Shown: positions 46,705 through 58,394 of the stretch, piece by piece
Position numbering within the stretch: position 1 is the stretch's first letter
Layout: every line of letters begins with the position of its first letter
From: Lolium rigidum
Taxonomy: Eukaryota > Streptophyta > Magnoliopsida > Poales > Poaceae
Assembly: GCF_022539505.1 (NCBI RefSeq)
Contig: NC_061512.1
Location: forward strand, 253,782,510-253,846,509
DNA length: 64,000 bases
Reading direction: 5' to 3'
Notes under the pieces: generated by a model
Told to the model about the DNA's origin: nothing
Databases searched by the model: none
Seen by the model: the letters and a program-made list of their open reading frames with translations, nothing else
Made by a program: the position numbers and the translations under genes

Positions 46705-47020
46705 CCCCCCCCTTGGGCTGCGCCGCCCTGTGGGGTGGGGCCCCCCTGGCACCCCTCTGACTTTTCTCCGGTGCTCCGGAAGCTTCCGGGAATTATAAGG
46801 CCTTCGGTCTTGATTTCGTCCGATTCCGAAAATATTTCTTTACTAGGATTTACGCAAACCAAAAGCAGCGAAAACAGAGAACCGTGCCTTTCGGCATCTC
46901 GTCAATAGGTTAGTTCTAGAAAACGCATAAAAACGATATAAAGTGTGAACAAAACATGTAGGTATTGTCATAAAACAAGCATGGAACATCAGAAATTATA
47001 GATACGTTGGAGACGTATCA
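46705..47020 (-). repeat. LTR fragment (5' part, reverse orientation)
   Basis: On the minus strand it starts TGATACGTCTCCAACGTATC at 47020, and the similarity to the 43895 LTR runs through the ACTAACCTATTGAC block. It is cut by the CACTA terminus at 46704. Its terminus abuts the gag remnant at 47021, so it was inserted there. Confidence 0.65.
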
Positions 47021-48423
47021 CCCCCGAGCCCATTCAGCTACAGCCACCTCCAGGTCCGGTGCAGGATCTTCAGTCTCTTCCATCTCAACCAGACCTACCG
47101 GACGCTTGAACTTGTCTTGGTACAATTCGAGGTGCCGCTTGCTCATAGGATGTGAGTTTCGCACCATGTGCGACAATGAGCTGTACTCTTCTTGGGAATT
47201 CGGATCTTTGATCGGCGTTGCGAGGCCCAATACTGCCGGCTCGATCGCTTCCTTCTCGGATAAACGAACGAGAATAACATCCGGTTCCTGACAGATCCTG
47301 AAACGTTGGATGTATTCGGACAACTAGTTTCTCCCGCTCTGCCGCATACGGGCTAGATCGGCAATGCCGGCTTCAGTAGCATCTCGAATGATATTGCACG
47401 TGAAAGCTGCTCCTCTAGCTGCTTCCATGTGCGGACTGAGTTTGGTGGCAACGAGGTGTACCACCGAAAGGCTGATCCCGTAAGAGATTGTGCGAAAAAC
47501 CTCACACGTAACGGGTCTGATACTGAAATCAAGCCCAACTGTGCCAAATATCGGCTTACGTGCTCTATTGAGCTAGATCCTTCTGCTCCATTGAATTTTG
47601 AGAATTCAGGGAGCCGATACTTGGGTGGCAGCGGGATCGAGGTCATACTCGTCGAGGTACGGCTTGGAATAGCCGATTGTTTTCCTCTTCGGCAAGATGC
47701 CGAACTGGTCTCTCAAGATGGTGCTGATCTGTTCCATGGTATTAGCTGTAGGGACCGAGCCTTCATGACTCGTTCCAGTAGCATATTTTGCCAACCATGC
47801 TTGTTTGTCAGCGTCTGCTCCAGAAATCCCTGTTGGTGCAATTTGGTTTGTGCGCGCCAAGGCATTGCAGTCCGGCACATATGTGCACACGTATCCATGT
47901 GGGATCTCCTTAGGCGGCTCATATAGGAACTGGCAATCGCTAGGATCGCCTCCAACCTTGTAGACAACGTACGCCGGTGACCCCGGCGGCTGCGGCGCCT
48001 AGCGCGAATGGTAGCGGTGGTCTGATCTGGAGCGGTACCTCTCCCTGGTGAGTCCCTAGGGTAGGTCCTAACGGGGAGTACTGATGCTTCATGATTTCAT
48101 GCACCACACGGACCGCGACGCGCTCGAGAGTATTCACCAGGCTTTCAGAGTAGCGGTGAAGAGAATGAGCCGCCATGTAATTGATTTCCTGGCGCAGAGC
48201 TCTAGTACGTTCCTCCGAAGGGGTAGACAGGTCCACTCCGTCAAGAACACCTTCAGGGGAGAACCCCTTCCACCTTACGCCATGTGAACGGGTCCTCACG
48301 AAGGAGCCGAGTGAGATCGGCTTCCAAGATGGCTTTCATCTCATCATACTTCTTCTTCTGCTCTTCTGGCAGATCTGCGTACGTGACTGGTTCGCCAACC
48401 ACCTCCTCCGCAGCTTTTGACAT
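47021..48423 (-). pseudogene. Ty3/Gypsy gag remnant
   Basis: In minus orientation from MSKAAEEVVGEPVTYADLPE (48423) through SPEGVLDGVDLSTPSEERTR (about 48255-48200), CTYVPDCNALARTNQI (about 47885), FGILPKRKTIGYSKPY (about 47700), LPPKYRLPEFSKFNGAEGSS (about 47630) and RVRFFAQSLTGSAFRWYTSL (about 47500-47440), to EYIQRFR and the C-terminal part near 47018. It is the capsid protein of a Gypsy element whose LTR follows at 48485. Several frame changes and a deletion near 47350 make it non-functional. It is truncated at 47020 by the inserted LTR. Confidence 0.78.
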
Positions 48424-48484
48424 GGTTGCTGCAGATGTCGATGCTATTGTTGTTGCGGAAGGTCCCACCGGGCGTGCCAGAATG

Positions 48485-49650
48485 TGTTGCGGTCAAAAAC
48501 CCACCGGCGAGTATCGACGGGCAACACAGTAGAGCCGGGAGGCTCCCGGGATTGCGGTCGACCCTGGTCCCTCGGGCGACGGCCCGCAATGCCCTTCGGC
48601 ACACGTCCTGGTGCTTACGAGGGCGTGCCACCTGATCTATACCTGGTCAGGAAGGTGATGGATTGCTTCAACTAGTTTCCTGCATGGCAAACACGTAAAT
48701 ATTAAATACGAGCCCCGATCGGCTCTTAAGTTGTTCTATGGATCGGCTCTAAGAGCCGATTGCCCCATGGTTCATGTTAGATTTATAAGGACATGGGGAT
48801 CATGCTTTACCAATATCAATCTAAACTAATCTACGATAGTCTAGGGTTTTCACCGTATAATCGGAACATCCTATGCGTAATTGAGCCTAGCAGATACGTA
48901 AGATGATGAAAAACCAACCCTAAAGAGGCCTAAAAACCAACGTGAAGTTGATCCCCGGAACAATCCCTCTAGAGCTTAGTAAACCACACCTTACACACTA
49001 CCGGATCCTTCAACCCGTTTATAAGGCCTAACCATACGGATATCAAACCAATCCTTGAAGAACAAGGAGCAACTATAACGGATTAGATCTACTAAATAAC
49101 GAACAAGCAAGATGCTTCCCTTACACCTAAAATAGGTGTAAGGGCAACTAGATATCGAGGGGTAGTGTGGCTAAACAAGTATATCGTGAAAGCATTGTCA
49201 TCAACCCCAAAACACCTAAGATAAGGGTGTTGCTCGCCATCAAAAAGGCTTCAGCACGAGCAACACCAACAACGAATAAGCGATACGCCTAGATCGCAAG
49301 ATGCGATCTAGGCAGCATGTTGCTTACCGGGAGAAACCCTCGAAACAAGGGGTGGCGATGCGCCTAGATTGATTTGTTGTGAACGTGATCGTCCTCCTTT
49401 CTCAATAACCCTAGATACATATTTATAGTCCGTAGACTCTCTAACTTGGGAATAAACCCAACCGTGTACGAGCTAAACTCTATCTCTTAATTCTAACCGA
49501 CACGTAACCTACTATAATTTACAAATACACGGGCACTCTAGCCCAATTCCTTGCGCAAGGCCGGTTCAGAGACACTTCAATACACATGTCTTCTAAGCCC
49601 ATCTTCGGTCATGGCCCATCTCCAGACTCGGTTAAATTCTGGTGATAACA
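48485..49650 (-). repeat. 5' LTR of the minus-oriented Gypsy element
   Basis: On the minus strand it runs TGTTATCACCAGAATTTAAC...GACCGCAACA, 1,166 bp. Directly inside, TTCTGGCACGCCCGGTGGGA (complement of 48462-48481) is the primer binding region, followed by the gag remnant. No second LTR of this family is present in the window. Confidence 0.82.
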
Positions 49651-50343
49651 GGGGTTTTATCCCCGACGGATGTAATCAAATGTTGTGGCACAAGTTTGCA
49701 ACCTCTGCAGAGTGTAAACCTATTCGAATAGCCGCGTCCGCGGTCATGGACAGTTGGAAAGGCCATACTGTTTCCGTCATCAGAATTTATATCTTTTTGA
49801 ATTTGAATCACAACAGAGTTGTGGGAATGACACTAATGTTCCCACTTGAGTTAGTTAGCACTTGAGGAGTTGTTTACTAAAATGTTTCTAAACTAAAATT
49901 GGCTTTATGCAAATAACCTTAGAGCTTAGAACACTTTCAATAGCCATGTTAGTACTTACTTTAGTATTAGTTTGCGAGTACTTAAAGTACTCACGGCTTT
50001 GTCCCTGGCTATTCAAATGGCCAGACTATGAAGCCGAGCAGACGAGTACGAGGATGACGATCGAGCAGGACGTCTACCACAACTAGGAGCTTCTAACGTC
50101 AAGCGTTGGCCTGTGGACTAGAGAGTCCTTGTATCTTACGCTTCCGCTATGAACTTGTGTTTGTTCGTTGATCAATAGATCAACTATTCGTGTAATATGG
50201 ATCATGTGATTCCAAGTTGTAAGACATTATGGTTTGTAATGAATGATGACTGTGATACTTAACTATTATGCCTCACAACAACAATTTCCTGGGATTGCGA
50301 TGTATGACATAATAGGCATCCGGACGTAAAAATCCGGGTGTTG
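49651..50343 (+). repeat. LTR fragment of another Gypsy element
   Basis: The sequence from about 49690 to AAAAATCCGGGTGTTGA at 50343 resembles the 3' part of a Triticeae Gypsy LTR (for example GGGATTGCGATGTATGACAT, 50293-50312). It lacks a 5' terminus and stops abruptly at the pol fragment. Family assignment is from memory and uncertain. Confidence 0.45.
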
Positions 50344-53300
50344 AAAAACTCGCTGAGAACGCCCTCAATGTTGACCCTAAAGCCAAACCTGTACAGCAGA
50401 CGTTACGTTGTTTTTTGGAACCAAAAAGAAAAGCTATTGCCGAGGAAGTTAATCGGCTCCGCAAAGCTGGTTTTATTCGGGAGCTCAAGGAAGCCGAGTG
50501 GGTAGCCAACCCAGTCATGGTGCCAAAGAAAGACACGACAGCTCTTCATATGTGTATCGATTACACAAGCCTCAACAAGCATTGTCCAAAGGATCATTTT
50601 CCGTTGCCTCGCATCGATCAAATAGTCGACTCTACAGCCGGGTGCGATCGTCTCTCCTTCCTCGATGCTTATTCAGGGTATAATCAGATCAACCTCAAAA
50701 AAGAAGACCAAGAGTTAACCACATTCATAACTCCACATGGCGTTTACTGTTACAATGTTATGCCGTTTGGACTGAAAAATGCGGGTGCAACTTATCAGCG
50801 GTGCATGCAAGCTTGCCTTGGAGATCAAATTGGTCGGAATATTGAAGTCTACATCGATGACATCGTGGTTAAAACCAAAAACGCAGCTACCCTCATCAAC
50901 GATCTAAGAGAAACTTTCGACAATCTCGACAGGTACAAAATAAAGCTGAATCCGAAGAAATGCTTCTTTGGGGTACCAGGAGGCCAAGTACTTGGGTACT
51001 TTATTTCAACAAGAGGGATAGAAGCCAACCCTTTAAAAATCAAATCCATCCTCGACATGGAACCGCCAAAGAATCTGCATCAGGTGCAGCAGTTGGTAGG
51101 ACGGTTGGCAGCGCTTAGCAGATTCATTGCAAAATTGGGAGAAAAGACTTTGCCGTTTTATCAGCTCATGAAGAAGTCAGAAAAGTTCGAGTGGACAGCC
51201 GAGGCACAGGAATCTTTTGATAATCTAAAGAAGATCTTGTCGACATCTTCAGTACTCGTAACTCCACAGGAAAAAGAACCAATGCTTATGTATATAACTG
51301 CAATGGTGCAGGTCTTCAGCACGGTTCTAGTTGTCGAGCGAGAAGAGGCAGGGAAGGTTCATGGTGTACAACGACCTATTTACTACCTCAGCGAGGTACT
51401 CACACCGGCGAAGCAGCGATATCCTCATCACCAGAAGCTGGCATATGCTGTGTGGAGGACAGAGCGCAAGTTACGACATTACTTTATAGAGCATCCGATA
51501 ATCGTGGTAATCGAAGTACCATTGAAGAATATACTCACCAACCCAGAGGCTACGGGCAGAGTATCTCAATGGGCTATCGAGATAGCGCCACATGACATAA
51601 CTTATGTCAATCGAACAACAATTAAATCTCAGGTTCTTCCAGATTTCTTGGCTGATTGGATTCAATCGCAAATTCTGGCAGCACCCGACATGTCTGGATC
51701 CTGGACGATGTATTCTGATGGGTCGAAGCGGAGTACAGGTGCAGGAGCCGGAGTAGTATTGATCTCACCACAGGGAGACAAAATGAGATATATTCTGAGG
51801 ATGAACTTTCCACTCCCGACAAATAATGAAGCAGAGTATGAAGCACTGTTACACGGGATGCGTATGGCTAAGGCATGTGGAGCAACTCGGTTGGAAATTT
51901 ATGGAGATTTAATCTTGTGGTACAGCAGTCGATGAATTTATGTGACGCGGTCAGTAACAACATGATTGCTTACCGTCAAATATACCAGTCCATGGAAGCC
52001 AAATTTGAAGGATGCGAGCTAAAACACATCGGCAGGGCTAGCAACGAGGAAACCGATGCTTTGACAAACATAGGATCCACATGTTGCCCTATTCCAGATG
52101 GAGTCTTCTATGAAGTAATCACTCCGAGATCCATTAAAGAAAAAACGTTGGCACCTTCAGAAGTGTCGACTGCCGGCCCGAAAACTGTGCACCAGGAAGG
52201 TGTTGAAGATTCCACACTACAATCTACAAAGAAAGTCCTTCTCCTCAAACCTCTTTGGACTGAGCCTTTTCTATCATATTTGATAGAGCAAAAATTACCA
52301 GATGATCCGACGGAAGCCAAGCGTATCTTACGCAGGTCTAAGGCCTTTACTATAGTGGATGGTGAACTTTATAACCGCAGCATCTCTGGCATCTTTCAAA
52401 GGTGTATCGCCATTGCTGATGGAAAGGCTCTATTGCGACAAACACATGAAGGAACTTGTGGTCATCATGCAAGTAGTAGGGCTCTTGTAGCCAAAGCTTT
52501 CAGAGCAGGGTTTTATTGGCCAACAGCAGCATCTGACGCTCGAGATTTGGTGAGGAAGTGTGACCCTTGTCAACGTTTTGCACCAAAGCCGCACGTGCCT
52601 GCACCGGATCTAATAACAATACCTTTGGCCTGGCCCTTTGCGCAATGGGGACTCGATCAAGTTGGTCCACTTCCGAGCACCTGGTGGGCACACGTATCTA
52701 TTGGTCGCAGTCGATAAGTTCACTAAATGGATTGAAGCCGTACCAGTAAGAGATCAAACAGCTAAAACTAATGTTAAATTCTTTAAAGGAATAACTTGTG
52801 ATTTCGGTATGCCTCATAGCATCATTACAGACAACGGAACTAATTTTGATTCCAAGGAATTCGATAAATTCTGTGATGACGGTGGTATCAAACTCAAAAT
52901 CGCTTCAGTTGCACATCCTCAAACCAATGGTCAAGTCGAAAGGATCAATGGCTTAATATGTGACGGCACTAAAAAAACGCCTCACAAGCGCAACTGGATC
53001 CTGGGTCGAAGAATTACCATCCGTGCTCTGGAGCCTGCGGACTACGCCAAATAGGTCAACCCAATATACACCGTTTTTCCTTCTTTACGGAGCCGAAACA
53101 GTTTTACCAGCCGATGTTTGTTTTGAACCTCCTCGGGTGACCGCATACACAGAGACAACTTCCATCCATGCACTACAAGATGTTGTAGATCTCCTTGATG
53201 AAGCTGGAGACATTGCCTTAGCCAGAACAGCCGTATATCAACAGGCGATACAAAATTACCACAGCCGACGAGTTCACAACCGAGGCTTCAGCGTTGGTGA

Positions 53301-53475
53301 CATGGTTTTACGACTGAAGCAAGAAAGACCTTTGAAACTTGAATCTCCATGGAAAGGACCGTTCATAGTCACTGAAGTAATACCAGGAGGAGCTTATCGA
53401 CTCAAGAACCCTGATTTGGGCAAAGTCGTTGAAAATCCATGGAATGTTGCACACTTGCGACGATTCTATGCGTAG
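50344..53475 (+). pseudogene. Tat-like pol: RT, RNase H, second RNase H, integrase (frame-broken)
   Basis: This is the remnant of the enzyme polyprotein that copies and integrates a Ty3/Gypsy element. Gag and protease are missing upstream. Reverse transcriptase spans about 50415-51120 with FLDAYSGYNQI, MPFGLKNAGATYQR and the YIDD box in VYIDDIVVKTK. The Gypsy RNase H follows (about 51230-51640). A second, archaeal-type RNase H begins WTMYSDGSKRSTGAGAGVVL (about 51706) and includes NEAEYEALLHGM. Dual RNase H marks the Tat lineage. Integrase: zinc-binding HH and CDPC residues (about 52445-52580), DKFTKWIEAVPV, IITDNGTNFDS and HPQTNGQVERING (about 52722-52953), and a C-terminal part to 53475 ending AHLRRFYA. 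One-base frameshifts at about 51905, 52680 and 52965 disable it. Confidence 0.9.
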
Positions 53476-53726
53476 AATTCAACTATTCCTTATTCGCTAC
53501 ATGAAGGCTTCTTAGCTCGTCACATATTATGAATAATTTTTTTGGTTGAGCTTCCATCTTTATTACTTATTTCACCACTGGAACGGTTGTTCGGGTCCCT
53601 TTTATTGGCTACTACTCCCATCGGGAGCTTCGGCTAAAAATGTGTGTTACACAGCCAACTCGATAATACTCAGGGCTGCAAGGAATTATTACAGTATTGA
53701 TAATTAATTAATACTCCCACCGGGAG
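53476..53726 (+). other. 3' non-coding end of the Tat-like element
   Basis: Contains CTACTCCCATCGGGAGCTTC (53611-53630) and CTCCCACCGGGAG (53713-53725), related to the purine-tract units at 31169-31708. The LTR that should follow is not there, because another LTR family starts at 53727. Confidence 0.6.
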
Positions 53727-54475
53727 AGATACGTCCAAAACGTATCTACTTTCCCGAACCTTTTTGTTATTATTTTCCCTCAAACTTATGTGTTTTGAAT
53801 GCAACTAACGCGGACTAACGCTGTTTTCAGCAGAATTGCCCTGGTGTCTTGTTTTTTGTGCAGAAAATCAACTTTCGGGAAAAATCCCAGAAATATACCC
53901 AAATGCTTTATTTTCCCGGGGAACTCACGGAGTCAGAAGGTGAAGAGCAGGGGTGCCTGGAGCTGGGAGTACATGGCCCAGGCGCGGGCGCGCGGCCCAG
54001 GCCTGGCCGCGCCTGGGGGGTGTATTCCCAACCCCTTCATCATTTCGGCCTCCCCTTTCGGCTATAAGATCCTCGTCACGAGAAAACCCCAGGGGGTTCG
54101 AAGTTATTCCAGAGAAAAGTCCGTAGTGCCGCCGCCTCGCGAAACCCTATTTCGGAGGCAGGAACTTCGTTCTGGCACACTGCCGGGACGGAGAATTGGA
54201 GGAGATCATCGCCATCGCCATCACTGACGCCTCTCCATCAACCATCCATGATTCCCCCATCCATGTGTGAGTAGTTCCCTCGTTGTAGGCTGAAGGGGAT
54301 GGTCGGGATTGGATGAGTTCGTTCATGTAATAGCATTAGAATTGTTCGGGACATAGTGCCTAGTATCCGTTGTGAGTATTTTATGCATTGTTGCAACTTG
54401 TTATACTTAATGCTTGTCACTTTGGGCTCGAGTGCCATGATTTAAGATCTGAACATATTGTGTTTTCATGATGAT
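53727..54475 (+). repeat. LTR fragment with GATACGTCC start
   Basis: Starts AGATACGTCCAAAACGTATC (TG changed to AG) and runs through GGCTATAAGATCC (TATA-like, about 54060). It continues to TGCTTGTCACTTTGGGCTCG, similar in layout to the LTRs at 15561 and 21166. No 3' terminus or partner was found. Confidence 0.6.
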
Positions 54476-55269
54476 GTTTTGTGCAAGAACCACCTGCAAG
54501 GGCCCGGCAGGGGATGTCAGCACCTGCCGCACCCGCAGAACTCGTTGGCACCTACATAGTCCAAAACCCTACATATATTTGCCTTTCACCCCGCCCCTCT
54601 CCAATCCATACTCCCGCCCAGAGTATTCTCTCAAACGCAACGACCGTTGTGCCTTTGAAGAAGAAGGCATCGTAGCAGCACAAGTCGACATTGCAGGTGA
54701 AGGCACCCACGATGTCTACCGAAAGTGCAAGTACGTGATGGCCGATCACAATAGGCACCACAAACCCGGTGAGGCCCATATGGCCACGGTGGAGGCCTCC
54801 TTATCGGCGGCGCAGGTGGCCGCTAGCCAATCCAAGGATGGCCACCGGAGGCGGACAAGGGAGCACAACCGTTGGCTCATCGAGGAGCCCCATCCATTTG
54901 ATCAATGTTACCGATGAAGTCAGTATTGTTTTTGTAGCTGGACTTTGATGGCGATTTGGTGGTCTAGTGTGGTGCCCGAAACTTGCATTTTATATTCAAA
55001 TTTAGATGTGTGAGACTATGAATTTCTATTTTACTCGAAAATTTCTATATATAGTGTGATGTTGGATTTATTCTTTTGAGCCAAAATGTCTATTGGGGCC
55101 AGTCATATTAGAAGCGATTGTGTGGGCATCCCGTCCCAATACGAGGCCATTGTGTGCGGTGCCCCAATAGCACTCGGCGCTGCTGCCAACTACGATTTTT
55201 GGGACGCGCCGGTGTAGATCGCTATAAAGTGGAGGCACGGGGCCAATTTGAGGTGACACTATAAAACTA
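54476..55269 (+). other. Stretch with an unassigned ORF remnant
   Basis: From about 54650 to 54914 a frame encodes CAFEEEGIVAAQVDIAGEG, KCKYVMADHNRHHKPGEAHM, MATVEASLSAAQVAASQSKD and RRTREHNRWLIEEPHPFDQ. It has a protein-like composition but was not recognised. The rest is AT-rich with nothing visible. Confidence 0.35.
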
Positions 55270-55271
55270 TA

Positions 55272-55510
55272 CTCCCTGCGATTTTATTTACTTCGAGTCC
55301 TAGGTTTATTAAAAGCCAAAATTACATAATTTGACGAAAACTATAAGTCAATATTCATAATACTAATTACTTAAAATATTAAAATATTGCTTATGGTATT
55401 TCTAGTAAAATAGATTTTATATTTAAGATGTTGACTTTTTTGTAAATATCTGATTAAAGTTTATGAAGTTTGACTTCGACTGAATTCAGAAGCCGAAATA
55501 ATTGTGAACG
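55272..55510. mobile_element. Stowaway-like MITE, right end decayed
   Basis: Left end CTCCCTGCGATTTTATTTAC follows TA. The right part GAAATAATTGTGAACG is the inverse of the inner terminal repeat, but the last bases are lost. Confidence 0.45.
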
Positions 55511-55794
55511 CATATCTGTTAAGCCTTTGTGTATTCTTTGCCGTTCTCGGCCATTCTAGGGAGATACATAAACTATTTGTTTGGACTTTGGACCACGCCA
55601 CAGTATTTTGCCGCAGCTGCATTTCCATGCCAGGGCGAGATCCAGTGGCCTACTTCTGAATCTCTGTGGCCCCAAGCGGCATGCATTTGTGCTGCTGTGC
55701 TGGTCCAAGGAGACGGTTTATCTGTAATTTATGAGCACTCAATGCTAATCAACCTTATTCTTATTCTGAAAGCTGACTGTCTAGCTAGTGCTAA

Positions 55795-56412
55795 AAATGG
55801 TTGCACACTCCAGGACCAGCCCAGCACATGCGTGCACCAATTCTTTGACGACCCCAATGTTGGACCTGATGTTCTCCCTCCGACTCCACAATGCATTACC
55901 CTCCCGAGCCTCCAAGGACAGATTCTTTATCATGAACCAAAAAAATACAGAAAAGTACAGATGCTTTGTAGCTACAAAGAAAGGAAAAAAAGGACATACT
56001 ACCTCCGTCCCAAAGAATAAGGCGCACACGTATTCCAAGACGAACTTTGACCATAAAAATTGAGCAACAAAATCTTGGTTATATTATATGTAATTAGTAT
56101 CGTTGGATTCGTATTGAAAAGCACTTTCTAATGATGTTAATTTTATACAAACAATCTTTATATATTTGAAATAATACTTAGTCAAACAAAAAGCACGTAA
56201 AACGAGGGCGCCTTATTCCTTGAATCGGAGGTAGTATATTCTTCGATGAGGGTGCACCTCACCTGGGTATCTCCATCGGTCCGGATTTGTTGTCACATCG
56301 CCGTAGATCATCCCTGTGTGGCCTCTTTTGATCCGACATTTTGAGGCATCACAAGTTCACACGAAAATAGTATAAGTACTGCTTAGCAGAGTTGCAGAGC
56401 ATCCATCGATGT
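55795..56412 (-). repeat. Inverted duplication, right arm of copy 2
   Basis: Reverse complement of 33891-34255, interrupted by a Stowaway MITE at 55998-56234 that copy 1 lacks. The clearest blocks are AATGCATTACCCTCCCGAGC with CAAGGACAGATTCTTT (about 55890-55930) and GGATTTGTTGTCACATCGCC (about 56283-56302). Confidence 0.75.
55998..56234. mobile_element. Stowaway MITE 1
   Basis: Termini are CTACCTCCGTCCCAAAGAAT and the inverse of CTACCTCCGATTCAAGGAAT, 237 bp, TA duplicated on both sides. The empty site AAGAATATATGTCC is visible at 34048-34061 in the duplicated copy, which confirms the boundaries. Confidence 0.94.
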
Positions 56413-56414
56413 AA

Positions 56415-57808
56415 GAGCATCTCCAGCAAGCTGATGCAAAACGGATGCGAAAAGTAATCGCGCCCCTCCATTTGTGCTGGGTCGCCGATACGAGATTGGT
56501 CTTTGGGCCACGACGGACCGTTTTGTGTCTGAAGGTGCCCAGCGGCTCAACGCATTTCACTCTCTGCACAATATTTTCATTGATAAAACAATTTAAACAT
56601 GAAAATATAAAAATGCCATGGCCTGCTAAACCCTAGCCTACTCCTCACCGATGCTTGGCAGTTGGGTCAGGTCGACAAGATTCGGGATCGCCTATGGTCA
56701 GTTGGGAACCGACAGAGGAAATGCAGTGCGGCCGCCGGTGCCTATGAGGGCACAGGTGGCAGTGGAGATGGCACCGAGGCCTGCAAGGCCAGGGTGAAGG
56801 CCTCTTCCTCTGACAGGCATGTCGGCATGTGCTCGACGACGTAGGGGGCATGGAAGATGCTAGCTACAAAGTCCTCGGAGCCATCCCGCGTTTTGTGGGG
56901 CATCGGAGGCGATGGAGGTGGTGACGTACGCGGAAATGGCTGCCGCGGATGTGGCGGCGAGCCGAAGTTCTAGTCCTTGTCGTCGAGGAACCCCGTCTTC
57001 CACCGCTTGTCGAGCAATACATGCCGGCGGTGGTAGGTGTCCCACACGGGGGAGTCGACGACGAAGTCAGGGCCGGCGCGGAGGTCCGCCGGGAGAATGG
57101 CACGCATGCGCCGGATCTCTTCGCGCCGCTCTGAGCTGCAATGTGGCACCGGCGGGACGGGGCCTTGCTTCGTGCTGAGGTGCCACCCGCCGGGCAGGAG
57201 CACGTTAGTCTAGCACCCGTACGGTTGCCGGTTGTAGTAGAGCACCCGTTCGATGGGGGTAAGAAGGGGGCCCTGATCCGTGGTTTGTACTCCTTCGTTG
57301 TTTGCGACGAGGAAACCTAGTGGTCGCTCCTCTTCTTCCCCATGGCGCCGCCTGCTTTCTTTGGTGTGGTGGGTGCAAGCGTGGCCAGAAATAGATAAAT
57401 GGGGTTAAGGAGGTGTGGGCGATGGTAGGATGTTGTCGGTGCCCTTTTAAGGATGGCGCGAGACACGAAGCCACGTTCCATTGATGGTGGCGCAAAAGGC
57501 CAGCCGACGCCCACCAGACCTGACGTGGCCATTGAAGACGAGGCACGTCATTGATGGCGAAGGCTACGACATGCGTAACCGTGGGAGCAACGCGGCCTCG
57601 TGCCGGTTGCCAGGAGGGCCCATGGCGACGGAGCGCAGACACGCGTTGTGTCCGCGACTTGTCCGTGCAAACGCATCCACAGTGCAAATTTTAGCCGCGT
57701 TTGCATCCTTCCGGACAACCCGATCAGTTTGCGTCAGGCCGCTGATAGAGGTGCGATTTTTTGACTGGGATCCAGGCCTCCCCTGGAGGTCACGCTGCTG
57801 AAGATGAC
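56415..57808 (-). mobile_element. Second Harbinger-like element
   Basis: The left end GAGCATCTCCAGCAAGCTGA and the inverse of the right end GTCATCTTCAGCAGCGTGAC are imperfect inverted repeats. TAA flanks both sides (56412-56414 and 57809-57811). An inner terminal-like motif (CCTCTATCAGCGGCCTGACG on the minus strand, near 57735-57754) parallels that of the 14686 element. It sits between the two arms of the inverted duplication, as the 14686 element does in copy 1, but carries a different ORF. Confidence 0.72.
56970..57203 (-). CDS. ORF in the second Harbinger-like element, function unknown
   Basis: 77 codons beginning MLLPGGWHLSTKQGPVPPVP, then SSERREEIRRMRAILPADLR, PDFVVDSPVWDTYHRRHV and a stop after FLDDKD. 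It is of a protein type often seen in Triticeae repeats (GGW.LS...PVPPVP, then a basic helix). A longer original frame upstream is broken: MGKKRSDH, from an ATG at about 57342, runs into a stop. No enzyme motif was recognised. It may be a non-functional passenger gene of the element. Confidence 0.45.
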   Translation of the reverse strand: MLLPGGWHLSTKQGPVPPVPHCSSERREEIRRMRAILPADLRAGPDFVVDSPVWDTYHRRHVLLDKRWKTGFLDDKD

Positions 57809-57847
57809 TAAGACTAGTCACACAATGCATAATATCATAAGATAGTA

Positions 57848-58086
57848 CTACCTCCGTTTCAAGAAATAAGACGTACATGTATTCTAAGACGAACTTTGAC
57901 CATAAAAGAAGTTGAGCAACAAAATATTGATTATATTATATGTATACAGTATCGTTGAATTCGTATTGAAAAGCACTTTTTAATGATGCTAATTTCATAT
58001 AAACAATCTTTATTCATTTAAAGTAATTCTTGGTCAAACAAAAAGCTCGTAAAACGAGAGCGCCTTATTTCTTGAAACGGATGTAG
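57848..58086. mobile_element. Stowaway MITE 2 (nested)
   Basis: Ends are CTACCTCCGTTTCAAGAAAT and the inverse of CTACATCCGTTTCAAGAAAT, with TA duplicated. Same family as 55998-56234 (shared GAACTTTGACCATAAAA). Confidence 0.92.
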
Positions 58087-58157
58087 TATCATAATATCAT
58101 CATATTTAATGTTTTGTGGAATCTCAATGTAAATGTGTGTACATGATATATTTGCTA

Positions 58158-58394
58158 CTACCTCCGTTTTAAGGAATAAGGCGCACACGTATTTTAAGAT
58201 GGACTTTGACCATACAAATTGACCAACAAAATCTTGATTATATTATATGTAATTAGCACCATTGGATTTGTATTAAAAAGCACTTTCTAACGATGTTAAT
58301 TTCATTCAAACAATCTTTATATATTTGAAGTAATTCTTGGTCAAGCAAAAAATCACGTAAAAGGAGGACGCCTTATTCCTTGAAACGGGGGTAG
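58158..58394. mobile_element. Stowaway MITE 3 (nested)
   Basis: Ends are CTACCTCCGTTTTAAGGAAT and the inverse of CTACCCCCGTTTCAAGGAAT, 237 bp, with TA duplicated. Same family as the two preceding Stowaways. Confidence 0.92.

Noticed and set aside
39276..47020. Pairing the LTR at 39276-40715 with the LTR fragment at 46705-47020 as one element
   Set aside because: Their 5' parts differ (GATACGTCCAATTTGC versus GATACGTCTCCAACG) and the flanks GCTAG and CCCCC do not match as a target duplication.
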